Shown here: in pieces, positions 21,052 to 31,086 of the stretch | Layout: each line of letters begins with the position of its first letter | How positions within the stretch are numbered: position 1 is the stretch's first letter | From: Shewanella baltica | GTDB taxonomy: Bacteria > Pseudomonadota > Gammaproteobacteria > Enterobacterales > Shewanellaceae | DNA length: 64,000 nt | Reading direction: 5' to 3' | NCBI RefSeq assembly: GCF_900456975.1 | Contig: NZ_UGYM01000002.1 | Location: forward strand, 1-64,000 | The notes under the pieces: generated by a model | Database searches by the model: none | The model's input: only the letters and a program-made list of their open reading frames with translations | Told to the model about the DNA's origin: nothing | Position numbers and translations under genes: made by a program

Positions 21052-23463
21052 ATGGATCGGCAAATACAGTTTCCTGATATAGCTGAACGACTTAATAAGG
21101 TCCGCATTGCGCGCGCCTTGGCTTTGCTATCGCCGCTGCAAAAACACTTATTCCATTTGATCCCCTTTTTAATCCACCAGAACAGCGTTCAGTATCCCGG
21201 CTATCATGCCGCTAATACGCCCTGCGGAATTAATGAGTATCAGCTTAGCGAAATTGAATCCCAAGCCTGCGATGTTTTCTCGCTACCCTTTATTAATCAA
21301 GAAGCGGACATCAATGCCTTTGATGGCGTTTATGCCATGGGCAGTACTGGCAGCTTTGGCCAAAATACCAAGAGCGATGTCGATGTTTGGTTAGTGCATA
21401 GGGCAGATTTAAGCCTTGAAGAGTTAGCGCTGATCAGGATTAAAACCGATAGATTGACTGCATGGTTTGCCGAGTATCAGTTTGAGGTGAACTTTTACTT
21501 AGTCCACCCACAACAGTTTTGTGGTGATCAAACTCTGCGTGGTTGTCTGTCAACTATGGCCCATGAGCACAGTGGCAGCACCCAGCACTGGTTGTTACTG
21601 GAAGAGTTTTATCGCAGTCAAATTCGTCTGGCGGGTAAAGCCATTGCATGGTGGCCTGACGCTAAACTCAATCCTGCACTCTTGTTTTTAGGCGATGTGC
21701 ATGAATTACCTGCGAGTGAGTACTTTGGTGCTTCCTTATGGCAGCTTTATAAAGGTTTAGAAAAGCCCCATAAGGCGTTGATTAAAGTATTGCTACTCGA
21801 GGCCTATGCCAGCGATTATCCCAATTCAACGGTGCTTTGTGATCGCCTCTGGCAGAAAACCTTAGCCGGTGATTTTTCGACGTCGAACGATGCTTATTAC
21901 TCTATCTACGAGATTATCGAAACCTATTTGTTCAAGCAGAATGATACCCGTCGGCTTGAGATTGCGCGGCGCTGCTTTTATCTAAAATGTGGCGTGCACT
22001 TGAGCCGCACGCAAGAGGGCAAAGATTGGCGTTATCCTAAGCTGCAAAAATTGGTGCAGGATTGGCAATGGCCCGACAGTTTGATCAGCACTTTAGATGA
22101 TTGTGAACATTGGCACAGTGGTCAGCTCAATTGGTTTAACGAGCAGCTGAATGAGCTCTTGTTGGCGAGCTATCAAACCTTGCTGCGCTTCGCATCGACC
22201 CATGAGCTCAATGAAGGCTTGCGGATTGAAGAGCTGGGCATGCTCACCCGTAAATTACACACCTATTTTAGCCAAGATGAAGACCAAATCGCTAAGCTGA
22301 ATCTGCTGTGGAGTGCCTCGGTCGCCGAGTCCGACGTGACTATTGTGTCAAGCTCGCGCGAGCGGCAATATTATCTTTATCGACAGGAGCCGCTGCCACA
22401 AAATTTGTTAGGTGAGTCGGCGATATGTAAGGGCAAAACCCCGTCCGCCTTGATGATCTGGGCATGTCTAAACGGAATTTCGACACCTGAAACACAATGG
22501 CACGAATACGGTCAGAGTAAGGCCAAGTCGAAACGGCTTACCGAAGCGTCTAAGCGGTTACTGAATTTTATCGACCACGATTGGCGCGTGTCGAAACGGG
22601 ACTTATGCCAGCCGTGGCATTTTCGTAAGCTGATTTTTGTGCTTAATCTGGATTGCGATCCCACCATTGAATGGGGCGGACAGGAAATGATGGTCGATGT
22701 GATGAATGCTAACGTGTTCTCACTCGGGCGTAAAAAAGCCAATATGCTTGGGGCGTTAGATGCCATTTGTTTGAATAGTTGGGGTGAGTGGCAGTGTCAT
22801 CGTTTCGAAGGCGATACTGCGGTATTGCAAGCCTTAGCCTTTGTGACCCCAGGACTCCGGCGGGCCAGCTTACCCGTGGACATGGATGTGATCAGTTGCT
22901 CGCAAAAATTGCGGCCACAGCTCAAGTTAGCGGTGAAAAATCTACTTAAGCAAACCATGCGTTTGTGCCAAAAAGTGCAGCAATCCAGCACCTTAGTGCA
23001 GCCGCTGCAGATAAGGCATACCCGCTATGGGATCTTTTTTAATCCCTTAGGCATGGCCTATCAGGATTTGAGTGATGCTAAGTCTTTTTATCAGCAGTTA
23101 TCCCGCAGTCATCTTGTGCTGCTGCCACGGCCTGAATTGGGTGACGATCCCTTTTCGAGCATGCCTAAAGTGGTGCAGAACTATGCGGCGAAAGGGGCGA
23201 TTCAATATTTCCTACGTCAACGAGTCGATAACTTAGATGTATTTATTCTCGATGAGGAAAACCAGCTGAATCACTATGTGCAGGCGGGATCAAACATGGC
23301 CGAGTTAGTGAATAAAGTCAGTCATCACTATGTGTTCGATGAGCATTATGCTTCGCGGGCACGATTCAATATTCCGCAGTTTTTCCATCTAGTACGAGTG
23401 GCGGGGGAGTTAACTGTGGCGCCGTTCGGCATCGATATGAGTGACCAAGACACTGAGTTTTAA
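21052..23463 (+). CDS. cyaA: Class I adenylate cyclase
   Basis: Makes cAMP from ATP in the cytoplasm; the product activates CRP, which in Shewanella is a main regulator of anaerobic respiration. 803 aa, within the family range of about 800-850. The N-terminal half carries the nucleotidyltransferase signature: GSTGSFGQNTKSDVDVWLVH around residues 98-117 has the glycine-serine turn followed by the paired aspartates. The C-terminal half is the regulatory domain typical of enterobacterial CyaA. Transcribed divergently from hemC, with a perfect CRP site upstream, and ended by a strong bidirectional hairpin shared with cyaY. Confidence 0.97.
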   Translation: MDRQIQFPDIAERLNKVRIARALALLSPLQKHLFHLIPFLIHQNSVQYPGYHAANTPCGINEYQLSEIESQACDVFSLPFINQEADINAFDGVYAMGSTGSFGQNTKSDVDVWLVHRADLSLEELALIRIKTDRLTAWFAEYQFEVNFYLVHPQQFCGDQTLRGCLSTMAHEHSGSTQHWLLLEEFYRSQIRLAGKAIAWWPDAKLNPALLFLGDVHELPASEYFGASLWQLYKGLEKPHKALIKVLLLEAYASDYPNSTVLCDRLWQKTLAGDFSTSNDAYYSIYEIIETYLFKQNDTRRLEIARRCFYLKCGVHLSRTQEGKDWRYPKLQKLVQDWQWPDSLISTLDDCEHWHSGQLNWFNEQLNELLLASYQTLLRFASTHELNEGLRIEELGMLTRKLHTYFSQDEDQIAKLNLLWSASVAESDVTIVSSSRERQYYLYRQEPLPQNLLGESAICKGKTPSALMIWACLNGISTPETQWHEYGQSKAKSKRLTEASKRLLNFIDHDWRVSKRDLCQPWHFRKLIFVLNLDCDPTIEWGGQEMMVDVMNANVFSLGRKKANMLGALDAICLNSWGEWQCHRFEGDTAVLQALAFVTPGLRRASLPVDMDVISCSQKLRPQLKLAVKNLLKQTMRLCQKVQQSSTLVQPLQIRHTRYGIFFNPLGMAYQDLSDAKSFYQQLSRSHLVLLPRPELGDDPFSSMPKVVQNYAAKGAIQYFLRQRVDNLDVFILDEENQLNHYVQAGSNMAELVNKVSHHYVFDEHYASRARFNIPQFFHLVRVAGELTVAPFGIDMSDQDTEF

Positions 23464-23480
23464 GCTGGTTTTTTAACATA

Positions 23481-23508
23481 AATAATGGGAGCCAAGGCTC
23501 CCATTATT
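23481..23508. terminator. Bidirectional terminator between cyaA and cyaY
   Basis: Perfect 13-bp stem (AATAATGGGAGCC / GGCTCCCATTATT) with a T-run after it on the plus strand (GTTTT) and a T-rich run on the minus strand. It serves convergent cyaA and cyaY. Confidence 0.85.
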
Positions 23509-23547
23509 GTTTTGCACTATTATGGCTTGCGCTACGACTGGCTTAGA

Positions 23548-23877
23548 TTAAAAGCTAAGCTTAATTCCGCCTTGGCGCTCGATAGACTCTTGCACGAATG
23601 GCATAAACTCGCCGCCATTACGTCCGTCCATCCATTTACCTTCAACAAAACCAAAATGATATCCACCAAAACGTGTGGCTACCCAAATCTCATGCAAAGG
23701 TTCTTGCTTGTTGATCACTATCTTAGAGCCATCAACAAATTCTAATTGCAATACGTTGCCACTGGCATCGATATCAACATCGGCATCTTGCTCATCAATC
23801 GCAGTTTCAATCGCATTTTCTATGGCTTGGAACATGTCATCGGCGAGCTGGTGAAATTCTGTATCTGTAATGGCCAT
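23548..23877 (-). CDS. cyaY: Frataxin homologue CyaY
   Basis: Bacterial frataxin, an iron-binding protein that tunes iron-sulfur cluster assembly on the Isc system. 109 aa, normal length. Seen: acidic first helix ([30 protein letters not shown], positions about 7-36) and the conserved strand region around [18 protein letters not shown]. It is convergent with cyaA and divergent from lptM. Confidence 0.95.
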   Translation of the reverse strand: MAITDTEFHQLADDMFQAIENAIETAIDEQDADVDIDASGNVLQLEFVDGSKIVINKQEPLHEIWVATRFGGYHFGFVEGKWMDGRNGGEFMPFVQESIERQGGIKLSF

Positions 23878-23944
23878 GCATTTCTGTCCTTTGCTTTCGT
23901 CAAGATGGGTGCGATTATAAGGCCATTAGTCACCAGATGCACAG

Positions 23945-24148
23945 ATGTTGAGAAAAATGAGACTGTTTTTATTGTTATTGCTTGGTAGCCTATTCATTAC
24001 GGCATGCGGCCAGAAGGGCCCCCTCTATCGATCGCCCGCCACAGAGGTGAATCAACCTAAAAAGGTTGATGAAGCTAAAACTGTGCCTGAAGTGGAAGAG
24101 ATTAAAACCGAAATTAGAGCCATCGAAGCACAAAAAACACAACAATAA
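23945..24148 (+). CDS. lptM: LptM-like lipoprotein (YifL family)
   Basis: Small outer-membrane lipoprotein, 67 aa. Seen: positively charged start, hydrophobic stretch, lipobox FITAC followed by GQKGPLY, the family signature. LptM assists disulfide maturation of the LPS translocon LptDE in E. coli. A second in-frame ATG at 23957 also leaves a complete signal peptide; neither has a strong ribosome site. It heads the lysA-dapF cluster, as in other gammaproteobacteria. Confidence 0.88.
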   Translation: MLRKMRLFLLLLLGSLFITACGQKGPLYRSPATEVNQPKKVDEAKTVPEVEEIKTEIRAIEAQKTQQ

Positions 24149-24211
24149 CAATCGCTATAACTAAAACGACCATCACTATCGCAGCGATAACGCGCAGTAA
24201 GGAATCAGACA

Positions 24212-25456
24212 TTGGATCACTTTCTCTACCAACAAAATGCCCTGCACGCCGAAGGCTGCCAGGTTGCCTATTTAGCTCAAACCTATGGCACACCGCTGTA
24301 TATCTATTCCCGCGCCACGCTAGAGCGCCATTGGCATGCCTTTAATAATGCCGTGGCAGATCATCCACATTTGATTTGTTACGCGGTTAAAGCCAATGCG
24401 AACTTGGCTGTACTGAATGTGCTGGCACGTTTAGGCAGTGGTTTTGATATCGTGTCGGGCGGTGAGTTAGCAAGAGTGATGGAAGCGGGCGGCGATCCCG
24501 CCAAAGTGGTGTTCTCTGGCGTGGGTAAAACTGCGGCTGAAATGGAACAGGCACTTAATCTGGGCATTTATTGCTTTAACGTTGAATCGAGTGCTGAGCT
24601 TGAGCAGTTAAATCTGGTCGCTGGTCGTTTAGGTAAAGTGGCGCCTGTGTCCCTGCGGATTAATCCCGATGTTGATGCGGGAACCCATCCCTACATTTCG
24701 ACTGGCCTTAAAGAAAACAAATTCGGTATTGCTATGGATGAGGCTGAAATCGTTTTCGCCCGTGCCCATGCGTTGCCACATTTAAAAGTGAAAGGTGTCG
24801 ATTGCCATATCGGCTCACAACTGACTGAAATCAAACCATTCCTCGATGCGATGGATCGTATGCTCGCCTTGATCGACCGTTTGGCCGAGCAGGGTATCGT
24901 TATTGAGCATTTCGATGTGGGTGGTGGTTTAGGGGTGACCTATGATGCCGAAACGCCGCCACATCCTGATGTGTATGCTGCCGCCATATTGGCGCGTTTG
25001 GGCGACCGTCAACTGAAGCTGATCTTCGAACCGGGCCGTGCGATTGCCGCCAATGCGGGGATTTTTGTTACTCAGGTGCTGTATCTTAAAGAAAACAGCG
25101 ACAAACGTTTTGCGATTGTCGATGGTGCGATGAATGACTTGATTCGTCCCGCACTCTACAGTGCATGGCAAAATATTATCCCAGTCGTGCCAAGGGACTC
25201 AGAAGCCTATGAGTTTGATATTGTTGGCCCAGTGTGCGAAACCGGTGACTTTTTAGGTAAAAATCGCCAGCTCGCGTTAGCCGCGGGTGATTTACTGGCG
25301 GTGCGTTCGAGTGGTGCCTATGGTTTTGCCATGGCCTCTAACTACAACACGCGTCCTCGTGCGGCTGAAGTGATGGTGGATGGTGAGCAGGCTTTCTTAG
25401 TGCGTGAGCGAGAAAAATTGTCTCAGCTCTGGCAAGGTGAGCAACTCCTGCCGTAA
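24212..25456 (+). CDS. lysA: Diaminopimelate decarboxylase
   Basis: PLP enzyme for the last step of lysine synthesis, meso-diaminopimelate to lysine. 414 aa. Starts at a TTG (24212) with AAGGA about 8 nt upstream. Seen: PLP lysine in YAVKANANLAVL; HIGSQ; GGGLGVTYD; EPGRAI; active-site CETGDFLG. Followed 76 nt later by dapF, which supplies its substrate. Confidence 0.97.
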   Translation: MDHFLYQQNALHAEGCQVAYLAQTYGTPLYIYSRATLERHWHAFNNAVADHPHLICYAVKANANLAVLNVLARLGSGFDIVSGGELARVMEAGGDPAKVVFSGVGKTAAEMEQALNLGIYCFNVESSAELEQLNLVAGRLGKVAPVSLRINPDVDAGTHPYISTGLKENKFGIAMDEAEIVFARAHALPHLKVKGVDCHIGSQLTEIKPFLDAMDRMLALIDRLAEQGIVIEHFDVGGGLGVTYDAETPPHPDVYAAAILARLGDRQLKLIFEPGRAIAANAGIFVTQVLYLKENSDKRFAIVDGAMNDLIRPALYSAWQNIIPVVPRDSEAYEFDIVGPVCETGDFLGKNRQLALAAGDLLAVRSSGAYGFAMASNYNTRPRAAEVMVDGEQAFLVREREKLSQLWQGEQLLP

Positions 25457-25532
25457 ACTAGAAAAATTATATTGATTCAGGCGCTTGGTTTCATACTTTA
25501 TGAGCGGCGCCTCGGCTTAAAGGATAAGTATC

Positions 25533-26360
25533 TTGATCCAATTCACTAAGATGCACGGACTGGGCAACGATTTTATGGTGGTCGATGGGGTCACGCAGAA
25601 CGTGTTCTTTTCGCCTGAGCAGATCCGCCGTTTAGCCGACCGTAACTTTGGCATAGGTTTCGACCAACTACTCTTAGTTGAGCCGCCCTATGATCCCGAT
25701 TTAGATTTTCATTATCGCATCTTCAATGCCGATGGCACTGAAGTCGAACAATGCGGCAATGGCGCCCGCTGTTTCGCTCGTTTTGTGCGTAATAAAGGCC
25801 TGACAAATAAGAGCAAAATCCGTGTCAGTACTTCGTCTGGCAAGATGACTCTGCGCTTAGAGCGAGACGGTACTGTTACCGTGAATATGGGCGTGCCGAT
25901 CCTCGAACCGAGTCAGATCCCCTTCAAAGCCAAGAAACCTGAAAAAACCTATTTACTGCAAACACCGATGCAAACCTTTTTATGTGGCGCGGCTTCTATG
26001 GGTAATCCCCATTGCGTGCTCGACGTTGAAGATGTGGCGAGTGCTTCTGTTGCTGAAATTGGTGCCATGCTCACTAAGCATGAGCGTTTTCCGCGCGGCG
26101 TGAATGTGGGGTTTATGCAGGTCGTAGACTCCGGCCACATTAAGCTGCGGGTGTATGAGCGCGGCGCGGCCGAAACCTTGGCCTGTGGCACAGGCGCATG
26201 TGCAGCTGTAGTTGTGGGTCAAGTGCAAGGAAAGCTCGGTCAGCAAGTGCGGGTGGATTTACCCGGCGGCACCTTAACCATCAACTGGGAAGGCGAGGGT
26301 AAACCTTTGTGGATGACGGGCCCCGCGCAGCACGTTTACGATGGACAAATTCAGTTATGA
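25533..26360 (+). CDS. dapF: Diaminopimelate epimerase
   Basis: Converts LL- to meso-diaminopimelate, used for lysine and for peptidoglycan. 275 aa. TTG start at 25533 after AAAGGA. Seen: [13 protein letters not shown]; the two catalytic cysteines in [10 protein letters not shown] and ACGTGACA. Its stop overlaps the next start as ATGA. Confidence 0.97.
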   Translation: MIQFTKMHGLGNDFMVVDGVTQNVFFSPEQIRRLADRNFGIGFDQLLLVEPPYDPDLDFHYRIFNADGTEVEQCGNGARCFARFVRNKGLTNKSKIRVSTSSGKMTLRLERDGTVTVNMGVPILEPSQIPFKAKKPEKTYLLQTPMQTFLCGAASMGNPHCVLDVEDVASASVAEIGAMLTKHERFPRGVNVGFMQVVDSGHIKLRVYERGAAETLACGTGACAAVVVGQVQGKLGQQVRVDLPGGTLTINWEGEGKPLWMTGPAQHVYDGQIQL

Positions 26361-26986
26361 CAGAGCCCTTGATGCCGCAGACGGATGTGCCTTTCGATGA
26401 GTTGATTATTCGCGAATATCTGCTGGATAATCCTGACTTTTTTAATCGCTATCCCGAGCTGCTGCTGGCAATGCGCTTGCCTCACATGGAACGTGGCGCT
26501 ATCTCTTTGGTGGAACGTCGCCAAGAAATGCTGCGCCAGCGAGTGAGCCAGTTGGAAGAAGAAATCACTAGCCTGTTAACCATGGCGGCGCGTAACGAGA
26601 AGATTTACCAATTCAATACTGAGTTATCCTTCCAGCTATTAAATTGTGCCGATCTTGTGTCACTCAAAGAAGTGTTGGCCGACAGTTTAAAATTACAGTT
26701 TAATTTCAGTCATGTGCGTTTGATCAGCGTGCTCGATACCGATATGAAGGCAATATGGGATCAAAGGCTGCATAAAGGTCACTATTTTGGCCGACTCACG
26801 CAGCAAGAGGCTAAACGCCTATTTGGTAGCGAAGTGGGGTCGGTGGCACTGACGAAATTATCGGAAGACAACCCAGTCATTTTTGCTATTGCCAGCCAAG
26901 ATGCCACCCATTTTCACCCCGATATGGATAACATGCTGCTGGAACAACTGCGGCGTTTGCTGGCGCACATGCTCGCTAAGCTGTAA
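26357..26986 (+). CDS. DUF484 family protein
   Basis: 209 aa, from the ATG at 26357 that overlaps the dapF stop by 4 nt; a longer frame starting at 26309 lies inside dapF and is rejected. Family DUF484 always sits between dapF and xerC in these bacteria. Seen: the hallmark opening [20 protein letters not shown], a coiled coil (about 60-90) and a GAF-like C-terminal half. Function unknown; the GAF-like fold hints at small-molecule sensing. Confidence 0.9.
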   Translation: MTEPLMPQTDVPFDELIIREYLLDNPDFFNRYPELLLAMRLPHMERGAISLVERRQEMLRQRVSQLEEEITSLLTMAARNEKIYQFNTELSFQLLNCADLVSLKEVLADSLKLQFNFSHVRLISVLDTDMKAIWDQRLHKGHYFGRLTQQEAKRLFGSEVGSVALTKLSEDNPVIFAIASQDATHFHPDMDNMLLEQLRRLLAHMLAKL

Positions 26987-27043
26987 CGGCTGTTGAGCGA
27001 TTGTGCTCACCTAAGGCTTAGCAAAACCCATGAGGAAACCGAT

Positions 27044-27964
27044 ATGAGTACGCAAACAGCCGAAGTGTCGGCGCTTAATACTCAATGGTTACAAACCTTT
27101 GAACGCTATCTGAGTACCGAGCGGCAGTTGTCGGCCCATACAGTACGTAATTACCTTTACGAGCTTAATCGCGGTAGTGATCTCTTGCCTGACGGCGTGC
27201 ATCTACTCAATGTGAGTCGCGAGCATTGGCAGCAAGTGTTAGCCAAATTGCACCGCAAAGGCTTAAGCCCGCGATCGCTTTCTCTGTGTTTATCTGCGGT
27301 AAAACAATGGGGTGAATTTTTGCTGCGCGAAGGTGTGATCGAGCTTAATCCTGCCAAAGGCTTAAGTGCTCCCAAACAAGCCAAACCGCTGCCGAAGAAT
27401 ATCGATGTCGATGCCATCAGTCATTTGCTCGACATTGAAGGTACAGATCCCTTGAGTCTGCGGGATAAGGCCATGATGGAGTTGTTTTATTCCAGTGGTT
27501 TACGTTTAGCTGAACTCGCTGCGCTCAATTTATCCAGTGTGCAATACGATTTGAAAGAAGTGCGAGTCTTAGGTAAAGGCAATAAGGAACGTATCGTCCC
27601 TGTCGGTCGTTTGGCGATTGCTGCTTTGCTGAATTGGCTCAATTGCCGAAAGCAGATCTCCTGTGAAGATAACGCCTTATTTGTGACCGAAAAGGGCAAG
27701 CGACTCTCCCATCGTAGTATTCAGGCGCGGATGGCTAAATGGGGGCAAGAGCAGGCATTATCGGTGCGCGTGCATCCACATAAACTGCGCCACTCCTTTG
27801 CCACTCACATGTTAGAAGCGAGCGCCGATCTGCGGGCGGTGCAAGAATTATTGGGCCATGCGAACCTAGCGACTACGCAAATTTATACCAGTTTGGATTT
27901 CCAACACTTAGCTAAGGTGTATGATAACGCCCATCCTAGAGCGAAAAAAACACAGGATAAATAA
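27044..27964 (+). CDS. xerC: Tyrosine recombinase XerC
   Basis: With XerD resolves chromosome dimers at dif during division. 306 aa from the ATG at 27044, which has GAGG 9 nt upstream; a longer frame from a TTG at 26993 lacks similarity. Seen: N-terminal SAM-like domain ([13 protein letters not shown]), catalytic Arg in [11 protein letters not shown], Lys in [40 protein letters not shown] with the nucleophilic Tyr. Its TAA overlaps the next ATG (TAATG). Confidence 0.96.
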   Translation: MSTQTAEVSALNTQWLQTFERYLSTERQLSAHTVRNYLYELNRGSDLLPDGVHLLNVSREHWQQVLAKLHRKGLSPRSLSLCLSAVKQWGEFLLREGVIELNPAKGLSAPKQAKPLPKNIDVDAISHLLDIEGTDPLSLRDKAMMELFYSSGLRLAELAALNLSSVQYDLKEVRVLGKGNKERIVPVGRLAIAALLNWLNCRKQISCEDNALFVTEKGKRLSHRSIQARMAKWGQEQALSVRVHPHKLRHSFATHMLEASADLRAVQELLGHANLATTQIYTSLDFQHLAKVYDNAHPRAKKTQDK

Positions 27965-28695
27965 TGCGTTGCTATCTTAGACCTCAAAATATTCAAGCGA
28001 TCAGTTTCGATCTCGACGATACCCTGTACGATAATCTACCGCATATTTTAAATGCCGAAGCTGAGCTGGCGACGTTTCTGTTGCAGACTTATCCATTGTC
28101 GCAGGCGTGGAAAACCCATGATTGGCGCAGGCTAAAACTGCAACTGCTGCAGCAAAATCGCGAGCTAGCCCACGACACCAGCGCTGCCCGTTTGGCAACG
28201 CTTCGCCAAGGGCTAATACAGCTAGGGTATTCGGCCGTCGAAGCCGAACGCGGCGCCGAGCAAGGATTGGCGTGTTTTTATTTTCATCGCAGCCATTTTC
28301 AAGTATCTGACGAAGTGCTCTTGTTACTCAAACGCCTATCGCAGCATTTTAGATTAATCGGCATCACCAATGGCAATGTGGATGCCGAGCGAATTGGTTT
28401 AGGCGATACCTTCGAGTTTGTGTTGCATCCAGGCAATGGCGTGCATATGAAACCCGCTAAAGACATGTTTGAATTGGCCTGCTCGCGACTAAATATTGCA
28501 CCGCAACATTTACTGCATGTTGGCGATAGTATGAATTCCGATGTGCGCGGGGCGCGGCTGGCAGGATGTCAGTCTGTGTGGTTGAATCCGAGTTTTGGCC
28601 GAGTCGATTCCTTACCTATTGCGGCCTTGTTACCCCATTTAGAAATTAATGCTCTTGATGCGTTAATCAAAGTGCTGGCTATCGACGCAAACTAA
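27964..28695 (+). CDS. yigB: HAD-family phosphatase, YigB type
   Basis: HAD hydrolase of 243 aa. Seen: motif I ISFDLDDTLYDN, motif II ITNGN, motif III lysine in MKPAKDMF, motif IV HVGDSMNSDVRGA. In E. coli YigB acts on 5-amino-6-(5-phosphoribitylamino)uracil in riboflavin synthesis, and sits after xerC as here. Start overlaps the xerC stop. Confidence 0.9.
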   Translation: MRCYLRPQNIQAISFDLDDTLYDNLPHILNAEAELATFLLQTYPLSQAWKTHDWRRLKLQLLQQNRELAHDTSAARLATLRQGLIQLGYSAVEAERGAEQGLACFYFHRSHFQVSDEVLLLLKRLSQHFRLIGITNGNVDAERIGLGDTFEFVLHPGNGVHMKPAKDMFELACSRLNIAPQHLLHVGDSMNSDVRGARLAGCQSVWLNPSFGRVDSLPIAALLPHLEINALDALIKVLAIDAN

Positions 28696-28818
28696 CTCTG
28701 TGGGCAGTGTTGAATCTGTATCTTTGCTAATCCAGAGTGATTGAGATCAAGGTTTGTTCCCAAAATTTGCACTAGAGTGAAGCCTAATATTACTGAAGTC
28801 ACTGACTAAGGCTGTGTT

Positions 28819-29397
28819 ATGGCGCGTATCGGGTTGTTATTACTGCTCACTTTATGTTGGATCGCGCCGGTATCGGCCCATGAGATCCATTCGGGTGGCG
28901 GTTTCATGTCAGGTTTTAATCATCCCGTTTTGGGATTTGATCACTTGCTGGCAATGTTGAGTGTGGGCATGTTGAGCACCCAGCTCGGTGGCCGCGCGAT
29001 TTGGACAGTGCCCCTCGCTTTTGTTGTCTTTATGTTGGTTGGCGGGATTTTAGGTTTATACGCCATTGCCGTTCCCTTCGTTGAAATCGGCATCGCCCTC
29101 TCGGTATTGTTACTCGGTCTTGCCATCGCTTTTGATCGTCAAATTCCACTGTTATTCGCCATGGCATTTGTTGGCGTATTTGCGATTTTCCACGGGCATG
29201 CCCACGGCGCCGAAATGCCAGCATTGGCAAGCCCGGTTTTGTATGCCCTAGGATTTTTATTTGGCACTGCGGTCATCCATTTAGGCGGCGTAATGATAGG
29301 CCTTGGAATGCAGCGGATGACAGGACAACGCAACTTAATGCGTGTCACGGGCGCAGCGATTGCGGCCATGGGCGGTTATTTATTAGCAGGATTTTGA
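28819..29397 (+). CDS. HupE/UreJ family membrane protein
   Basis: 192 aa. Seen: a cleavable signal peptide (about 1-20, ending PVSA), then HPVLGFDHLLAMLSVGM, the HP-(x)-GxDH metal motif of HupE/UreJ, five or six membrane segments and a second His cluster FHGHAHGAEMP. Members are nickel or cobalt permeases; no hydrogenase or urease genes are nearby, so the substrate is open. An imperfect CRP-like site GTGA-TTGAGA-TCAA lies at 28737-28750, about 75 bp before the ATG (weak evidence). Confidence 0.85.
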   Translation: MARIGLLLLLTLCWIAPVSAHEIHSGGGFMSGFNHPVLGFDHLLAMLSVGMLSTQLGGRAIWTVPLAFVVFMLVGGILGLYAIAVPFVEIGIALSVLLLGLAIAFDRQIPLLFAMAFVGVFAIFHGHAHGAEMPALASPVLYALGFLFGTAVIHLGGVMIGLGMQRMTGQRNLMRVTGAAIAAMGGYLLAGF

Positions 29398-29414
29398 CGT
29401 AATAGCATGCCGAA

Positions 29415-29918
29415 TTAACGCGCCTTGAGTTGCTTCATGCAAAGATGGGCGCGGCGTAACAGTAGATTGACCTGCCGACGGCTCGCATGCATGTCGGCAT
29501 CTCCCACCCTAAAATAACTCCCAGTGTAAGGATCGCCGCCGACATAAATAGGTTTGAGTTGCTCAGGCGCCAGCGGTACGCGGATACGAATCAGCTTTTT
29601 ATTCATAATTTCAATAATCTGCACATCTGAAATCGCCAAAATATTATGGCTAGTACGGCTAGGATTATCGAGTATCTCCCAAAACGCTTGTAAAACAGGA
29701 AGCGGATTGGGAATGCCTTGAATGCTGAAATGGCCACGTTCTTCGCGCACCCCTAGGATGATCTCGCCGCCTAAAGTGTTGGCAAAGGAGCTATAAGTCG
29801 CCCAAATATCTTCGGGTAATTGACCTTGGCCGTCGCGGCCACCTGCGAGTTTAAACTCTACTTGGGCCGATTCGTGTAAATCGGCAATATCATCAAGTGC
29901 AAATGATTGAAATGTCAT
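29415..29918 (-). CDS. AlbA_2 (Schlafen-type) domain protein
   Basis: 167 aa. Seen: ESAQVEFKLAGG followed by YSSFANTLGGEIILGVREE, the signature of the AlbA_2/Schlafen nucleic-acid-binding domain; it fills most of the protein with no helicase or winged-helix tail attached. Function unknown. Convergent with hupE-like gene, 17 nt apart. Confidence 0.75.
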   Translation of the reverse strand: MTFQSFALDDIADLHESAQVEFKLAGGRDGQGQLPEDIWATYSSFANTLGGEIILGVREERGHFSIQGIPNPLPVLQAFWEILDNPSRTSHNILAISDVQIIEIMNKKLIRIRVPLAPEQLKPIYVGGDPYTGSYFRVGDADMHASRRQVNLLLRRAHLCMKQLKAR

Positions 29919-30049
29919 GGCAGCTTATCCGTCAGCGACACATGACTTGTTGTAGCACGTCAACAATTGAAAGACCAGACTTAGGTCCGGCCTCAAGATT
30001 CTGCGGATGACCGTAATTCAGGGGCATCACAGCAGCAACATTTAATCGA

Positions 30050-30859
30050 TTATTGAGCGAGACCTAATGCCTTAGGAAATAGAATATTGTTTTCTAAGTG
30101 AATATGCTGATGTAAATCAGCCTCAAATTCCGCTAGCGTGGCATAACACACACGCCACGTAGTGCAAGCATGTTCCGGTGGCGTGAAGTCGTTCGTGAGC
30201 TCGTGTAATTTTTGCAAGATCAAACCGACTTCTTCATGTTCGTGCTGCATCGCATTGATGGGATTACCAATATGGCCAAAGCAAGTTTCAATGTGCTCTG
30301 CTTGACTTAAACCACGTATCGCCGGAAACAGTATTTTCTCTTCTTTCATTAAATGCGGCATCAGGTCTTCTACTAAAGCACGTACCCAACCCGCAAAGGG
30401 AACTATTTCGGCATAGTGCTCACCGTGGGCGCGGACCATCTTCTCGGAGTATTCGACCAATAACGGTGCTTTTTCGCGCACGTATTGATGGTGCGTTGAT
30501 TCTATATATTCAATAAGTAGATCTAAGGGTAATTGATTCAATTCATCTTCTTTGCTGCCAGTCAGTGTTACCGCATTCAGCGCAGCAACCACTTTTGCGG
30601 GATCTATTTCTGCACGCTCGCAGGCGATCGACAGCGGTTTACCGCCGCCACAACAGAAATCGATACCAAATTGGCTGAACACATGGGCGCGGCGAAAATC
30701 TTCGGCAACTAACTCACCGACTTTTCTTTCCAGCCAGTGGTTATCCTGAGCGCTCTCACTAAGCGGAAAACCTTGACCAAGTTGTGCATCATGGCGAGGT
30801 TGAGAATCCACTCCATGGCCAGTGGCTTGTGCATCTTTTGGGGTAGAAGTAGCAGACAT
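30050..30859 (-). CDS. ytfE: Iron-sulfur cluster repair di-iron protein (Ric/YtfE/ScdA)
   Basis: Repairs iron-sulfur clusters damaged by nitric oxide or peroxide. 269 aa from the ATG at 30859, which has GGAG 8 nt upstream; an upstream TTG at 30871 is less likely. Seen: an extended, low-complexity N-terminus (about 1-40) before the ScdA_N domain with FGIDFCCGGGKPLSIAC, then a hemerythrin-like domain whose ligands appear as STHHQY, HLMKEEKILFP, MQHEHEEVG and HIHLENNILFP. The family usually has about 220 residues, so the head is longer than normal. Upstream, an imperfect ATGAATGTAAAT resembles half an NsrR site (weak). Confidence 0.93.
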   Translation of the reverse strand: MSATSTPKDAQATGHGVDSQPRHDAQLGQGFPLSESAQDNHWLERKVGELVAEDFRRAHVFSQFGIDFCCGGGKPLSIACERAEIDPAKVVAALNAVTLTGSKEDELNQLPLDLLIEYIESTHHQYVREKAPLLVEYSEKMVRAHGEHYAEIVPFAGWVRALVEDLMPHLMKEEKILFPAIRGLSQAEHIETCFGHIGNPINAMQHEHEEVGLILQKLHELTNDFTPPEHACTTWRVCYATLAEFEADLHQHIHLENNILFPKALGLAQ

Positions 30860-31086
30860 GAATAGCTCCAAAGCAGCAATAAATTTACATTCATATTATT
30901 TGCAGCTTTAATGCGTAGCAACTAAACCCGACTAAAATACTCAGGATTTGCTGATGATGTCACAGTTAACTGAATAAAATATCTCTTAAGGAGTAGGTGG
31001 CCGCCTTAGCTTGGAGTTGCAAATTGGCTCTCGTAACCTTGAAATACAGATTGACGAAAATGCCAAAGTGTTTCGCTTTTTATCAC

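Noticed and set aside
26309..26356. Upstream extension of the DUF484 protein
   Set aside because: It lies wholly within dapF; the ATGA overlap start at 26357 fits the family opening.
29950..29985. Short hairpin between the AlbA_2 gene and ytfE
   Set aside because: GACC/GGTC arms are only four bases long and no T-run follows.
30860..30920. NsrR-like site before ytfE
   Set aside because: Only about one half-site (ATGAATGTAAAT) fits; too weak to call in an AT-rich spacer.
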